Assembly: GCA_029449235.1 (NCBI GenBank)
Contig: JANATG010000022.1
Coordinates: forward strand, 372,001-436,000
From: Linnemannia schmuckeri
Lineage: Eukaryota > Mortierellomycota > Mortierellomycetes > Mortierellales > Mortierellaceae
DNA: 64,000 nt
Direction: 5' to 3'
The notes below the pieces were generated by a model, which did not search any database, had not been told where the DNA came from, and was given only the letters and a program-made list of their open reading frames with translations. The translations under genes were made by a program, and so were the position numbers. This document shows positions 36,197 to 48,642 of this stretch, in pieces. Positions within the stretch are counted from its first letter, which is position 1, and each line of letters opens with the position of its first letter.

Positions 36197-37107
36197 TTAC
36201 GTCTGGAACTTCTTGAGATCCAAGGTCTGGTTCAAGAAGTTCTGCAAAGTCTCATCATCGATCTTGTTGGCAAGACTATACACAAAGAAAACACAACCGT
36301 TAGCTGAGAACTGCATAACAACACAGCAATCCATTATGATCCCTTGTCTTCTGCAAAACCTTCCAGGACCGTATTAATTTACCTTGGGATCAGAGCCTTG
36401 GCTTCTTCAGCCTCCTCGCAGCAGAGGTTGGCCAACTGAGCGGTCTCGAATCCGGTCAACAGCGAGTGGATGGGCTCCTCGTTCATTCCACTACCAAAAG
36501 AAATATTTTGATCCGCACCGCACGGGTTGCAAAAAATGAAAAGCGATCCGTTAATATTCACAACCATTCCTTTTTCCTGTTGTATATCCTGGACGCGGTT
36601 GACATGCTTTCCCGATCTGATCTAAAGCGACTGAGTAAATGCATTACGCTCTAACTTCACGGACGACATCAGGGTTAGTGAAACGGTTGAACTGAGTGAC
36701 ATAGTTGAGCGACTTTTGGTACACCCTACAGTTTTCCAACAGGAAAGAATAACACTGTTAGTCCTCACTTTTACGTTAACTCAGTCTTGCACTTCCATGA
36801 TAACTCGATGAAAAGGCATCGATTCAGTTTGACAAAGAATAGGAAAACATACTCGGAGGTGTTAGGCCGCTGAGATGCGTCGAGCAAGATCTTGACCTCA
36901 GAGATAAACAAGCAATGAGCGTCCTGGAAATCTAATGGTCCACAGCCATGTAGAAGAAGTTGTCAGATATGTGTGTTTATTGTTTTCCGCGTTGACCTGT
37001 AACTTGCTGTTGGTACAAGTGTTGCTGTTGTCTGTACCTGCTCCCAGCTTGAGGGTGGAGGCGTCCTCGTCCTCGATGACACCCCTGTGTGGTCTTGTGC
37101 CGCTCAT
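36197..37107 (-). CDS. RPB4: RNA polymerase II subunit RPB4
   Basis: Five small exons in coding order: 37107..37038, 36931..36853, 36725..36648, 36490..36383, 36275..36197; phase kept, 137 residues. Signatures are EDEDASTLKLGADFQDAHCL, FISEVKILLDASQRPNTSE, VYQKSLNYVTQFNRFTNPDV, LLTGFETAQLANLCCEEAEE and AKALIPSLANKIDDETLQNF, matching the RPB4/POLR2D fold with the HRDC-like C-terminal helices. With RPB7 it forms the stalk of RNA polymerase II, which acts in initiation and in mRNA export and decay. The ATG at 37107 is favoured over an in-frame ATG at 37149 because the family starts close to the acidic ...EDEDA segment. Confidence 0.93.
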
Positions 37108-37443
37108 GTCTGTTTCCCTGTTATGTATTCCTGAGGCTGGTTGAGTCAATCGGTTTCCTTTGCGGTTTTGTTATCTTCTTCAGTCGATACCGAGTGAGAA
37201 GAAGAGATGGGTTGTTGTTAAGAAGGCGAAGACTGATGAACAAAAAGAAACGAAACCCCTCCTCCGTTGCACTTCTTGAAACGATCGGAGTGACGTACTG
37301 GATGCAAATTTTCGCCTCTTTTAACTGCACGAAAGGGTAGAAACGCCCAAAGAAGTCAGTGCAAGACACAAAGAGACAGTCCGATCCCTCCCTCCACTCA
37401 CTCATCACTCTTCTTTTCTAAACCCACTTTCGACAAACGCACA
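37108..37443. promoter_or_regulatory. Divergent promoter RPB4 / ARP5
   Basis: 336 bases between divergent starts of two nuclear-machinery genes. Contains a TC-rich segment directly before the ARP5 ATG (about 37380-37430). No TATA box was seen. Confidence 0.45.
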
Positions 37444-40400
37444 ATGGACATGGAAGTCGACGAGGAAGTGGTGCTGTACCCCATGCAGACAGAGAAGGCC
37501 TTTACACCCACACCAGACTACTCCGACTACAAGGAATCATTCGCATCCACTGGAACACCTCTCGTTATCGACAATGGTACCTGCACAAAGACTTCTCGTC
37601 TATTTATCCGCTGCCTCGGACCCTTCATTTGAACGCAGTCATGGCTGAAAACTATCGCTGATAAGTTATTACACGTTGACTCTTTCAAACATGGATAGGT
37701 TCATGGCAGTGTCGCGCAGGATGGGCTATAGAGGATCGTCCTAGACGTATGTATCTTTTCGTTTTGGACAGTGGAAGCGGCAGATCGTGAAGCCATACCT
37801 TAAGAAAACTCGCGCTCAAGCACTAACAGGAAACGAATCTTTCACTCTACAAATCCATCAATTTTAGTCGTTTTTGATAATCAGATGGCAAAGTTCAGGG
37901 ACAGGAAGGCCAACACCTCTAATACATATATCGGGAACGACGTTTATGCTGATGTGCTGGCACGATCCAACGCCAGGTCGGCATTTGACGGACCTGTGAT
38001 GTGCAACCCAGAAATCATGGTACAACAAGCGCAACCGACTACTCATGTTCTTTCAGGGCATATCACTGCGGACCAAATTCACTCGACTCACACATACCGT
38101 AATTATTTTTGCGTGAATCGGAAATAGGAAGCTGTTTTGGACTATATCTTCATCAAGATGGGTATCGACGCCGACCGGATTGCGCACCCTTTGGTGATGA
38201 CTGAACCGGTCTGTGTTCCTCACTACAACCGCAATCGTAAGCTAAAATCACTCAGGATCTAAGGAGTTATTCACATTTTTATCAGAAGTATCGAGGACAA
38301 GCTCACTAATGCGTCTTTATGTGTTCCGCATTGTGGCCAAATAGTCATGTCGGAATTGCTTTTCGAGTCATATCAGGTCCCCTCGGTAACCTATGGAATC
38401 GATGCACTCTTCAGTTTGTACGCCAACGGACCAGAGCAATCCACGGATGGTATCGTCATGTCGGCAGGTCATTATTACACACATATGATCCCTGTCTCTC
38501 AGGGCAAGGTCCATCTCGAGCACGCCAAGCGGTGAGGATACAACTACGATGGTTCACGCAGGACTGTTGCAACAGCAAGGTTATTTGACAAGGACGGTAT
38601 GTGTAACTAAATGGCTATTCATTTCTGATGAATGTGATAGGATTTCATACGGAGGCGAGCCAGCGAGCGAGTACATGCTGAAGCTGATGCAGATGAAGTA
38701 CCCTACGTTCCCTATGAAGATGACAACAACACAATCAGAGGTATGCGGCACATCTCAGGGCTTTGCGTAAATATATAGTACATATAGACGAAACGCTGAC
38801 ACCTAGAGTACTAACCAGGTGTACTGAAATGTTTGCTCATTCTACATAGTCGCTGCTGATAAATCATTGCTATGTGGCGAAGGACTATCTGGGAGAATTG
38901 GCCTCATATGAAGACCCAGAAGTGTTCAAGACCAAGGACAGGGTGATCCAGTTCCCTTTTGTGGCACCTGTGATTGAGGAAAAATCCGAGGAAGAGCAGG
39001 CACGACTTGCTGCCAAGCGCAAGGAGCAAGGAAGGCGATTGCAGGAACAGGCAGCCAAGGCCAGACTCGAGAAGGTAGGAGGCCGTTGAATTGTTACGTT
39101 TATGTGTGACATGGCTTTGTGGCTCTAGCTAGTTCTGCTGCTGCATATGTCTCTAACACTCCTGCACTTGTTAACTCAAATCGTCCACGTTACCATTTTT
39201 GCTGCTGATCTGTTTTAGCTGATTCAACGGGAACAAGAGCTCGAACAGTACAATGGACTGAAGAATTCTAAAGCGACACTCAAGAAGGCGGAATGGACTG
39301 TAAGGCATATGAGAACTAAAAACAAGAAATCAAGGTGTCGCACTGGAATTGCAAATAACGTCGAGCATGGAAAATTTTCGATACTGACACTTTTCATCTT
39401 GCCGATCGGATCTCCTGTTGTCCCTGTTCTGGATTTTGTGATTTTAGGAACAACTTAAATCGATGGGATTTAAGGAAGAGACGGATCTGGATGCTGCTAT
39501 CAAAACAACTGATGCTGCTATCCGACGCGCACGAAACAAAGAACTTGGAATTGAGGAGGAAGAGAAGGTGAGCATTGAAAGGGTTTTATCTCTCTCACTC
39601 TATCTCACTCCCTCGTCGGTGCTTTTTCGTGCTTCTGTTGAATGCTAATCTAAGGGCGAAACGTTTCCTTGCAAAAAAAGACATGGTCAAGGAGCTGATG
39701 ATTAACTTGATATTACGACATTGCGCGATATACTACAAAAATAGGAACCTCCTACTTTCCCTCTGGTGGATGTTCCAGATGACGAACTTTCAGAACTGGA
39801 TCGGAAAGAGAAGAAGAAGCAGAGGCTGCTCAAGGCCAGTCATGACGCTCGAATGCGCGCCAAAGCAGCCAAGGCTGAAGAAACCGCGTACCAGGTACAT
39901 TGCTTGTTCTTGTTTCGTCTTTTGACGATTTCGTTATTTTTATTATTGTTATTATTGTTGCTTACATGTGAAGTTTCGCATAATTGAATGTGGATACCTT
40001 TCCTCGCCTTCGAATCTCACAATATGTCTTTTTTCCAACCAACGCTCAACCATAAAAAAATGCGATGTTAATAGGAAGCGTTGGCGCGACAGGATGCAGA
40101 GAGGCGAGAGAAGGAGCCACAAAAATGGTTGGAGGAGATGCACGCCAAAAGAAAGGAGTTGGTGGACAAAATTAAGGCCAAGAAGCAACTTCGCGAGCAA
40201 TTGTCGGATCGTCGGAGTCATGCTTCTCAACTCCGGATGAAGTCGATCGCTGCATTGGCGAGCGATGCCCCGCCACCCAAGCGGCGCAGGAAAGGACAGG
40301 ATGGTATGTCTTCTTTTTTTGTCGCATCTTTGTCGACATTGTGTGCTATTGTTCTCTCTCGCATTGTTGTCGACATTGTAAACGCACTGCGGGTACTAAT

Positions 40401-41236
40401 AATCATATTGCTATTGACATTGAACTCTTTGATTCTCATAGAGGATACGTTCGGACAGGATGATGAGGACTGGATGGTCTACAGAGAGATTGTACGTAAT
40501 TATGAAAGGAATTCATTGTTTGTTATAGGTACCTGTATCATGGTATATATTCTCAGCAGAACGGCGACTAACTATCTTTATATCACCGCGCCCCTCTTTC
40601 ATTCATTTCTGAAAATAGAGTCGCGAAGATGATTCGGAGGATGAGGAGGAAGCAAATCAATTGAACGAGTATGAACAGCAGCTGTTAAAGTACGACCCAG
40701 AGTTTTTGCACGAGCACACGATGAACGCATACACGCCCAAGAACTCATTTTTGCATTATTATACCAATGGGCTGGGACCCTATGATCCTGCGGTCGGACT
40801 TGCGCTCGACCAGACGTACCAACTCCACCTGAATGTCGAGCGGATCCGGGTCCCCGAGGTTCTCTTTCAGCCGGGCATCATTGGACTGGATCAGACGGGC
40901 CTTGTCGAGACGATGCAGGATATCTTGAAGCGGTTTGATAAGCAGGCCCGAGACCGGCTGGTGCAGAACATTTTGGTGACTGGAGGAATGGCCCAGGTGC
41001 CTGGGCTGATTGATAGGCTGGATCAATCTGTGCGATCGATTCTGCCCTTTTCGCCCGATCAAAAGAATTATAGTGTTCGGAAAGCGCAGGATTGTCTGTT
41101 GGATGGGTGGCGGGGCGCGGCGATGGTTGCAAGGGATGGCGAGAGGATGGACAAGATCTCAGTTACCCGGCAGGAATATGAGGAGTATGGAGGAGCGTAT
41201 ATCAAGGAACATGGCCTCGGCAATGCGCACTCTTGA
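37444..41236 (+). CDS. ARP5: Actin-related protein 5, INO80 chromatin remodeller subunit
   Basis: Thirteen exons join in phase: 37444..37576, 37699..37746, 37868..38019, 38128..38236, 38345..38531, 38641..38740, 38850..39074, 39219..39299, 39448..39567, 39745..39894, 40075..40303, 40442..40491, 40619..41236; 733 residues. The actin fold starts with PLVIDNGSWQCRAGWAIED and continues with HPLVMTEPVCVPHYNR, ELLFESYQVPSVTYGIDALF, AKRISYGGEPASEYMLKLMQ and, near the C-terminus, ILVTGGMAQVPGLIDRL. A long charged coiled insertion (EEEQARLAAKRKEQG to PPPKRRRKGQDG) interrupts subdomain structure, which is the hallmark of ARP5. Together with IES6 it forms a module of INO80 that couples ATP hydrolysis to nucleosome sliding. 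The insertion ends in a basic KRRRK cluster. This is the most intron-rich gene here. Confidence 0.95.
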
Positions 41237-42986
41237 AAGTCGTCTTCTTCTTTTCTTCTGCTGTTACTTTTCTTTGTTTCACTTTGGCGGTGTTTAGCTT
41301 TTCTCATACAAATAATAAGAAAGGAACTGCTTTTTTTACTTCATTCATAGTTTACGATTGTTTGTTGATGCTCTCGCGCTTAAATTCACCCATACTCGCT
41401 GGTAGGTATATATCGAAAGCAAATGCTATTATCATTTTTTTGGATAATTAGTTGTCCTTGTACTGCATCTATCCCCAAGCCATGTCTCATATCGCATGGT
41501 CGAGACGAGAGCATGGAAGCCTCAGAACGTCGTCGCACCTTCTCTCTCTCTTTACTCTGAGCCCTACATTACAGGGATAGATGAGGCACATAGAAGATTT
41601 TGATCGCGTGAGTTAACAATTTGCTCTTTTGGACCAAAAGAAAGATTCGAGACATCAGGGAAACTTTATCCGATCCGTGGAAATCCTGGAAAACTAATAA
41701 TTTCTTTTTTTTTTTAATTATTTTTTTTTCAAGGAACGCGGGAAAGGAAGGAGTTCTATCGATCCCTTCCTTTTCCTTCTTGCTGTTATTCATTCTATTG
41801 TAAAAGGGGGGAGGGACGTCTTTTGGAGTCGTTTTGGTCAGCAAAGGGTTGGAGTTGGGGTTGGTCCGTCGTTATTTTCGTTCATACCTTCTTGCGCTTC
41901 TTTTTTTTTGTCGATAGGGACTTGATTCTATTTCTATTTTTTTTGTTTTGTCGATTAGGGATTAAAAAGTGGGTGATTGCAGTGCTATGTCACCACACGA
42001 CCACAGAAACAAGGGTCTCTGCTGGCTTTATTCAAAGAAAGAAGGGGAAGGCGGGCTGGAGGCGCATACACAGAGTACCAAAATAAAAGGCAATATGCAA
42101 AACAAATGAACGGACGGAGACTCGAGATAAAACAGACCAGACGAGCAAAACTTACCGACGATTTGCCCAAAAATAATTCTCCTTTTTTTGTAGCACGAGG
42201 GGAGAGAGCGTTTAAATGCAAGAGAGGGAGGTTCGTCTAGAATGCACCACAGACCAATTGTTTAGTAGTAACGCAAAATAGGGGCGAGCACTGAAGGGGA
42301 GGGGGAGGAAAAACCATCGTCCACTTGCTCCGAGGGAAGTACATTGCTTCCTTTGCACGATTCCCTTTTATTCATTTAATGAACTGAATCATTTTGTTGT
42401 TGTTGATGGTGGTTTTTGTAGGGAGTGTGTTTTTGTACAATGAATAACGAACAAAGAGGAGGAGAAGGTGGTTGACAAAGACGATTTCAGCGTGTGCTGG
42501 GGAGTGAACGGGGAGGCTGTGTCAGTTTTTGAAGGCCCTGGAAAAATAAAAAAGTGGGATCGAGTGTGCATTTGAATGAGACAATCGAGGGGTTTTTGCT
42601 TTGTCTGTCAGCAGAAAAGAAATGCAGAAGAGAGCACTTTTCTCTTTTGATCGAGACGTGGGTGGAATACATGGTAAAGTAAGGGACCCGACTCGACTGT
42701 ACTTGAATGGTTCAAGGCAAAGAAAAAGGATTCGTAAAAGGATGTCGTTTGGGTCATTCCAGAGACAATCAAGAGCGTATGGTATTTTCTATCTTCGTGT
42801 GGCGGTTGTACCTGTCATTACCAACAACAATCGCAGAATTCAAGCTGGACAACAAAGGCGGCTATTTGAATGATATGGTTGATGGCTCTAGTCGCTTGCT
42901 CGCAATAAAAGAAAAAAACGTTTATTTGTAATGGATGGATTGTCTCTCTTTTTTTGTTTCCCTTTTTCTTTTTTTAATTCTACTTC

Positions 42987-43054
42987 CCTTCTCTTCTCCT
43001 CTCTTCTCTTCTCCTCTCTTCTCTTCTTTTCTCTTCTCTTCTCTTCTCTTCTCT
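42987..43054. repeat. TTCTC/TCTTC tandem repeat
   Basis: Nearly pure array of 5-base units (CTCTT) with some CCTCT variants, about 530-590 bases upstream of the CotH-1 ATG. Confidence 0.85.
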
Positions 43055-43483
43055 AGACTAGACAGACAACACCATCCTTTCCTTTGCCCCTGCCTTTGCT
43101 CTGCCCCTGCTTAGCTTCGCTGTTGTAACGGTCCCCACTTCCGCTTCCTTTTGTTCCCTTTCATCTGTATTTGCATCATCATAACACATTTTCATCTCCT
43201 TTCTTCCTTTCTTCCTTTCTTTCCTTCTCTCCTCTTCCCGTCTTCACACTCAGTCACTCTCTCTCTTCATCTTTTTTAACGACCCCTGTCCTTCCCCATC
43301 CTCCTTCTTCTCTTCTCTTCTTCTCCTCCCTTCACTCCTCTCCTCCCACTCCACCATCCCTTAAACACCTCAGCCCGCATACCCCATCCATCATCACTCT
43401 CATCCTTACCTCATCTCCCCTTTGACCCACTTCTACAGCCGCACACACCTAACCCTATACCTCTTTAGCATCCCTATCCTTCA

Positions 43484-43491
43484 TATATATA
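43484..43491 (+). promoter_or_regulatory. TATA-like box of CotH-1
   Basis: TATATATA, 91 bases before the CotH-1 ATG at 43582, in an otherwise C/T-rich stretch. Spacing fits a core promoter with a short leader. Confidence 0.55.
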
Positions 43492-43581
43492 CCTACCCTT
43501 CCCCCAACTTCTTCACCGAAAACCAACCTCACTCAACAAACAAACATCAACCTTTGTTTCATAACTAATCAAGCAACAACC

Positions 43582-45970
43582 ATGAAATTCCTACTCGGGT
43601 TGGCCACCCTATCCTCAGTGGCTCTCGCTCAAAGTAAGTCTACCCACCTGACCACCTCCTCTACTTCCACGTCCATGCTCCACTGCCTCTCATGTCAATC
43701 CCGTCCTATATATATATACACACACACAATGCCTTCATCTACATACACCCCATTCGATTGGCCAAAGCCGTCTCCCATCTCTCTCATCTACACCCACTTG
43801 TCTATTCCAGCCCCGCATCCACTGCAACTATCATCCCGTTCATATCACACATGAAAATCCTTCCATCGTCCTAATTCTAACCCTATCATTCCCTCTCTCC
43901 ATCCTTCTATCTCTCCAATTATCCATCTAAGTCACGTTTAACGTGGTCGGCTACCCCTCAGACGCCTTAGGCTCCTTTGGCGTCTCCATCAACGGTCAGA
44001 TCACAAAGCTGACAGCCACCGAAGACACCGTCCCCGTCTACTCGGGCGTTGTCCCCGGCACCACCTCCGCCGTCCAGTACTCTTACGTCGAGCTCAACGC
44101 TGCCGGCGCGGTCGTCAAGACCGAGCCCTTTGTCCGCAAGCTCATCAATGAGACCCACACCCGGACCGAGAACGAGTTCTTTGAACGCCAAACAACTACT
44201 TGGGAACTCCCCAAGCTCCCTTACACCTACTTGGCGACTTACCCCTCCAAGACTAAGGCTTTCAAGCAGAAGCAGATTGCAACCATCCATATCACGGCTG
44301 ACGCTGCCGAGATGACCGAGATGAACACGAACCCCAAGGGGGACAAGGACTACCGAGTCACCTTCCGCTTCATCAACGCCAACACGATCTACACCCAAAA
44401 AAACATCACCCTCCAGACTGCCGGAAAGTCGTCCAAGGAGCACTCGAAGCAGTCATTCAAGTTCAAGTTTGATACCGATTACAACCAGACCTTCTTCTCC
44501 CGTCCCAACATCAAGCTGCGCTCGATGGTCCAGGACCCTGCCATGATCCGTGAAAAGTTGTATATCGATGTTCTCAACTCGGTTGGTATCCCTACCCAGC
44601 AGGGTGCTTGGGTTCGTCTCTTTGTCAACAACAAGCCTTATGGTCTTTATCTTATGGTCGATGATATCAAGAAGTCTTTCCTTAAGCAAACTATCCATGC
44701 TGGTGATCCTCTTGTTGCGCGCGGTAACCTTGTCCAGGTAATTTTTACTTCGCGCGATTTTTTTTTGTGAACGCGTCTTCTACGCACCTCCTTTTTGTTA
44801 CATGTGTCCCTTTGGTTTAGATAATCGCGCTGTGCGCGAATGAAATTGTCCACTCATCCAACGTGCTTTCTTCCTTCTCTCGTTGTCTCTCCCTTCACTA
44901 TTCTCTTTCTCCTTCGCTGGCCCTCTCCTTCTTTCTCCACCCCCTTACCTTCACTCTCTACTGATACAAAAAACCAACAACAGATGAACGCGCCAGCGGC
45001 GGGCCAGTATGCAGATCTGGTCTTCAAAGGCCTTACTTCCGCCGACTACTGCCCTTACTGCTACACCGTCCAGAACGAAGGTCTTAGCCCCCTCACCGAA
45101 CCCCTGCAGGAGCTGATCACCTTCATGAAAGACCTCCAAGACTTCAACCCCGCCACAAACCCCGACCCTATCGGCTACTGGAACAACACCCGTCTCGACC
45201 TTGACGGCTTCCTCCGTAGCATGGCTCTCGAGTACCTCATGGGTGGCTTTGACATGTACTGGATGTCTGCTTCCAACTACTTTATGTATAGGAACCCCAC
45301 CTTCGGCCCCGCCGGCAACGGTGGTAAATGGCAGTGGATCCCTACTGATATGGATGGTACCTTCGGTTCCGGCTACCCAACCTCGACCTTGCCCTCGTAC
45401 AAGAACAACACCAACTTTGCAGTCCGCGGTCAGCGTCCCCTCGTCCAGAAGTTGATCCTCGAGAGCCCTCAGATCAATGCCAAGTTTGAGGAGATCCTCA
45501 AGGAGATTGTCTCGACAGTCTTCAAGCCCGAGGCCATGAACCCCCGTGCCCAGGCCTATCACCGCATGTTGTCTGTCGATGCCAAGTGGGACACCTCCCT
45601 CGTTCGCCAGAGCTCCGGCCTCAACAACAACTTTACCTTCGAGGATTTCAACAACAACTTGAACATGGTCACCAAGAATATGCAGAGCGGTGTTCTTCCT
45701 TGGATTGCCAACATGTCGGCCTTGGTCGCCAGGGATTTGGCTTTCACCATCCCTGCTGGTGTTGTTGATCGTGTCCCTCCCCCACCCAGGAAGGGTAATC
45801 AGGGTAACCCTGAGGACGAGGAGGATGATGTCCCCGGTCAAGATGATGAGGGTGGAAACGGTGGTCAGGGCGGTGGATCCAACAGCGCTGCTTCTGGACA
45901 TATCGTCATTGGTGCTGCCATGGTCCAAGTCGTCCTCATCACCTCTCTTGCCCTTGGTCTCTTGCTTTAA
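43582..45970 (+). CDS. Secreted CotH-kinase family protein, copy 1
   Basis: Exons 43582..43633, 43932..44737 and 44984..45970 join in phase; 614 residues. Exon 1 encodes only the signal peptide (MKFLLGLATLSSVALAQ). The mature part starts ITFNVVGYPSDALGSFGVSI and contains the CotH kinase domain: FDTDYNQTFFSRPNIKLRSM, YGLYLMVDDIKKSFLKQ, NNTRLDLDGFLRSMALEYL and, around residue 406, WIPTDMDGTFG with the Asp pair expected to bind metal/ATP in CotH. The C-terminus has an acidic Gly/Asp/Gln linker and a hydrophobic tail (VVLITSLALGLLL), suggesting a GPI anchor. In Bacillus CotH phosphorylates spore-coat proteins; Mucoromycota have secreted homologues on the cell surface. The substrate is unknown. 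First of three tandem copies. Confidence 0.93.
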
Positions 45971-48642
45971 GGAGAGAATAGGTGTGACGGTTCATGCATG
46001 CACACACACGACCACTAGTATTTTCCTGTAGAGTTTTCTCTTTTCCCTTCCCATTCTCCTTTCTTTCAGTCTCCTCAATGTCCGTCAGTCCCTCTTGACA
46101 CTTCGGAGATGGGTGAACAGACCAGCCGTCACCCTCCGTTTTCTCTCTTTTTTTTTTTTATGTCCAGCACCCGTAGAATCACGAACGTGTATTTTTATCC
46201 CCTCCTTTACTCCTCAAAAAAAGAAACATCGCCTCCCTAAAAATACAAGGAAAAAACTCATGAATAATAAAAAAAACAAAACAGCAGCACATGCGAAAAA
46301 AAAATACGAAGTCATCGCTTCAAGTATTTGGTTTTTTTTTACGCCATGATATGTAATCGTTTCTGAAAGTGAATAAAATCCCGTTTTTAAAGAAAAGGTG
46401 GCAATGCAACATCAACCCTGGGGTGAAAGAAAGCTGATGGATGGGGCTGAGGATTAAGATTAATTTTCATTGAGAGTTATTGTTGACGAGAAGAGGGCAT
46501 AGCCCACCTTTGAAATTACCGGGTACTCGACTAGCACATTTTGAAAAACGCTTGTAGATTGGCTTTCAGTCGGTCAAAGGTGATAAATGGCGCTAGTATG
46601 CATAGCTCTCCTCAGCACAAAGGGCCTTTTTCTTGGAGTAATCTAACACGGAGTCAGAAAACGAAAGAATGGGGGACCCTTTTTCTCTTTAGGTCGGGGG
46701 GCAATGGGTGAAGTGTGTGAAAGAGAGATAAAACGGTAAGGTGGTTCACTAATTCATTTCTACATCAGTTGACGGTGATTGGGCGAGCGGATGATGAATA
46801 AAAAAACTGTTTGAATTTTTTCTTGGTTTAGGGGCAGGGGCATACAACAAAGGAAAAAATCGCTCTCATGGCAAACATGATGAAGGAAACGAAGAGGAAG
46901 AGCTTGGTCTAATTTTATCGAGCGACGAACGACAAAACGGAAATACGAAGCACAAGGCAAAGTTTGTGTTGCACTGGTGGTATTAAACGTTAGTCATTGG
47001 CATTGGTGATGTGCATTAAGACCACCCTTACGTTATTTGCTTCCTTGTCGTTCGTGCCGATACTCAGACGACCAGACCTAAACTGCTGGCACACGACAGC
47101 ACACATGACCCACTGACAAACGACAATAGATTCGCGACGTGATAACTGTGGTCCGGGTACTCTGTCTCATCATGGAGAGATGGATCAAAATTAGAAATGT
47201 AGTTCGTTGGTTAAGTTGAAGAAAAGTACGTCTGTACCACCGGGTGTTTGTTGTCTTTTGCGGCAGCCCTTGGCCGTTTATCCTTGGCACAAAAATAGTT
47301 CCTTTTAAGCTGACTCTTTTACTCATCTTTCTTGATCCATTTTTTCCACCGCCCACCTCGTTTTTTATTATTCTTCTGTTTTACAAATTCCCTCGTGCGA
47401 GCTGCAAGGGAAAAAAAGCCCGTCAATCTAAGAGGTGTACGCCCAGTCACTGGATTGGCTCAAATTATCACGGTGCCCAAAAAAAGAACAAAAAAAAAAG
47501 AGGGACATGAATGTGGTACAGAGTCGTGTGCCTGGATCCTTCCAAATAGAGTCTGAATCGATGATTTCAATTGTTCTTTTTGGGTGAGTGCTGTTTCTGA
47601 TCTGTTTTTATCTTTTTTTTTATTCGCTTTCAATTTCCGGCTAATTTAGATCAGGGCGAGGAGTAAGCAGGGCTAGGGTACATAGGGGTTGTGCGTTCGA
47701 AACAAACGACAGAGACAGCGCAACGACCAAGCACAAACAGAAGATAGCAAGTGAGAGATCAGCAAAAAACGACACAGGAGGATAACAACAAGCAAAAAAA
47801 GAAACAAAATACTAACTAAAAAAACACAACGAAGAATGGGGGGAGGGGGGAGGGGAGGTATCAACCCGTGAAGGATGAGAAGGGAGAAACCACACTTGTG
47901 ACAATTGACATCAGGCAACTGGTAACGCTGCTGCATCTAGTCCCTGTTAAGCATGGCACAATGCTAATAATAAGAGATGCATACACCCACCTCCTCCTCG
48001 GCGTTGGTGGCTCCCTTTACTGGTATTCTTATCCACTTCACTGATAGTAATAGATATCTTGGCAATTGACCACAATATGTGAAACGAATGGGTAAGAAAA
48101 AGTCTTTGAACCTCAGTCCAGTCGCAAAAGCTTTCCATTCTCCGTTTTGTATACTTTCTTTGTGCGCGAATTGTATCCGCCATCCCCTTCTTCTTACATC
48201 TTCTTTGCCCTTGCAGGTCCTTCATCCTATATATAACAGCGCCTGCTTTCGTTTCCTTTTTAACTTCCTTCTTTCTTCTCCTCTTCTAGTTCTTCTTATT
48301 CTCTTGCACCGCCCTTCCTCTCACTTCGTCAGTCCCCTTCCATTTGTTCTTTTATCTTCTGGATACAGCATAAGACTACACCCTTTCAATTTCCATCACC
48401 AAACTTAGAACAACAGCCAGAACTCAACCTGCGCCCTCGGTTCAACCATTACACACCTATTTACACATATAAATATAACTATCACGATCTACCCTCTTTA
48501 CGCCTCGCTTTCTTTGAACTTTTTTCTATCCTTTCCTTGTTTTCGCTTCTTTCTTCGCTTCTCTTCTTGCCTCCTTCTACAGCACATCCCGCTCCACTCC
48601 CATTCCTCTTTCCCTCTTTTCACACTTCCAATAACATCAAAA
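45971..48642. other. Intergenic region between CotH-1 and CotH-2
   Basis: 2.7 kb without a recognised gene. It contains the CotH-1 3' UTR, AT-rich stretches (46200-46400), and the CotH-2 promoter with a TATATATAA box at 48228, about 407 bases before the CotH-2 ATG, plus a TC-rich leader after it. Confidence 0.5.
48228..48236 (+). promoter_or_regulatory. TATA-like box of CotH-2
   Basis: TATATATAA followed by a C/T-rich leader; the ATG is 407 bases further on, implying a long 5' leader or a leader intron. A second AT element (ATATAAATATA) is nearer, at about 48468. Confidence 0.45.

Larger units (their letters stand above)
41237..43581. other. Gene-poor region before CotH gene 1
   Basis: 2.3 kb with only short, low-complexity open frames. 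The last 650 bases are strongly pyrimidine-rich, with a TTCTC repeat array at 42987-43054 and a TATATATA box at 43484, and form the promoter and leader of the first CotH gene. Nothing coding is recognised. Confidence 0.5.

Noticed and set aside
42601..42873. 90-codon basic open frame before CotH-1
   Set aside because: No family signature, no good start context, and it lies in the promoter-proximal spacer.
44951..45928. 325-codon open frame antisense to CotH-1
   Set aside because: A shadow of C-ending codon bias on the sense strand; similar antisense frames occur opposite CotH-2 (51015-51800) and CotH-3 (59451-60380). The sense frame has clear domain motifs.
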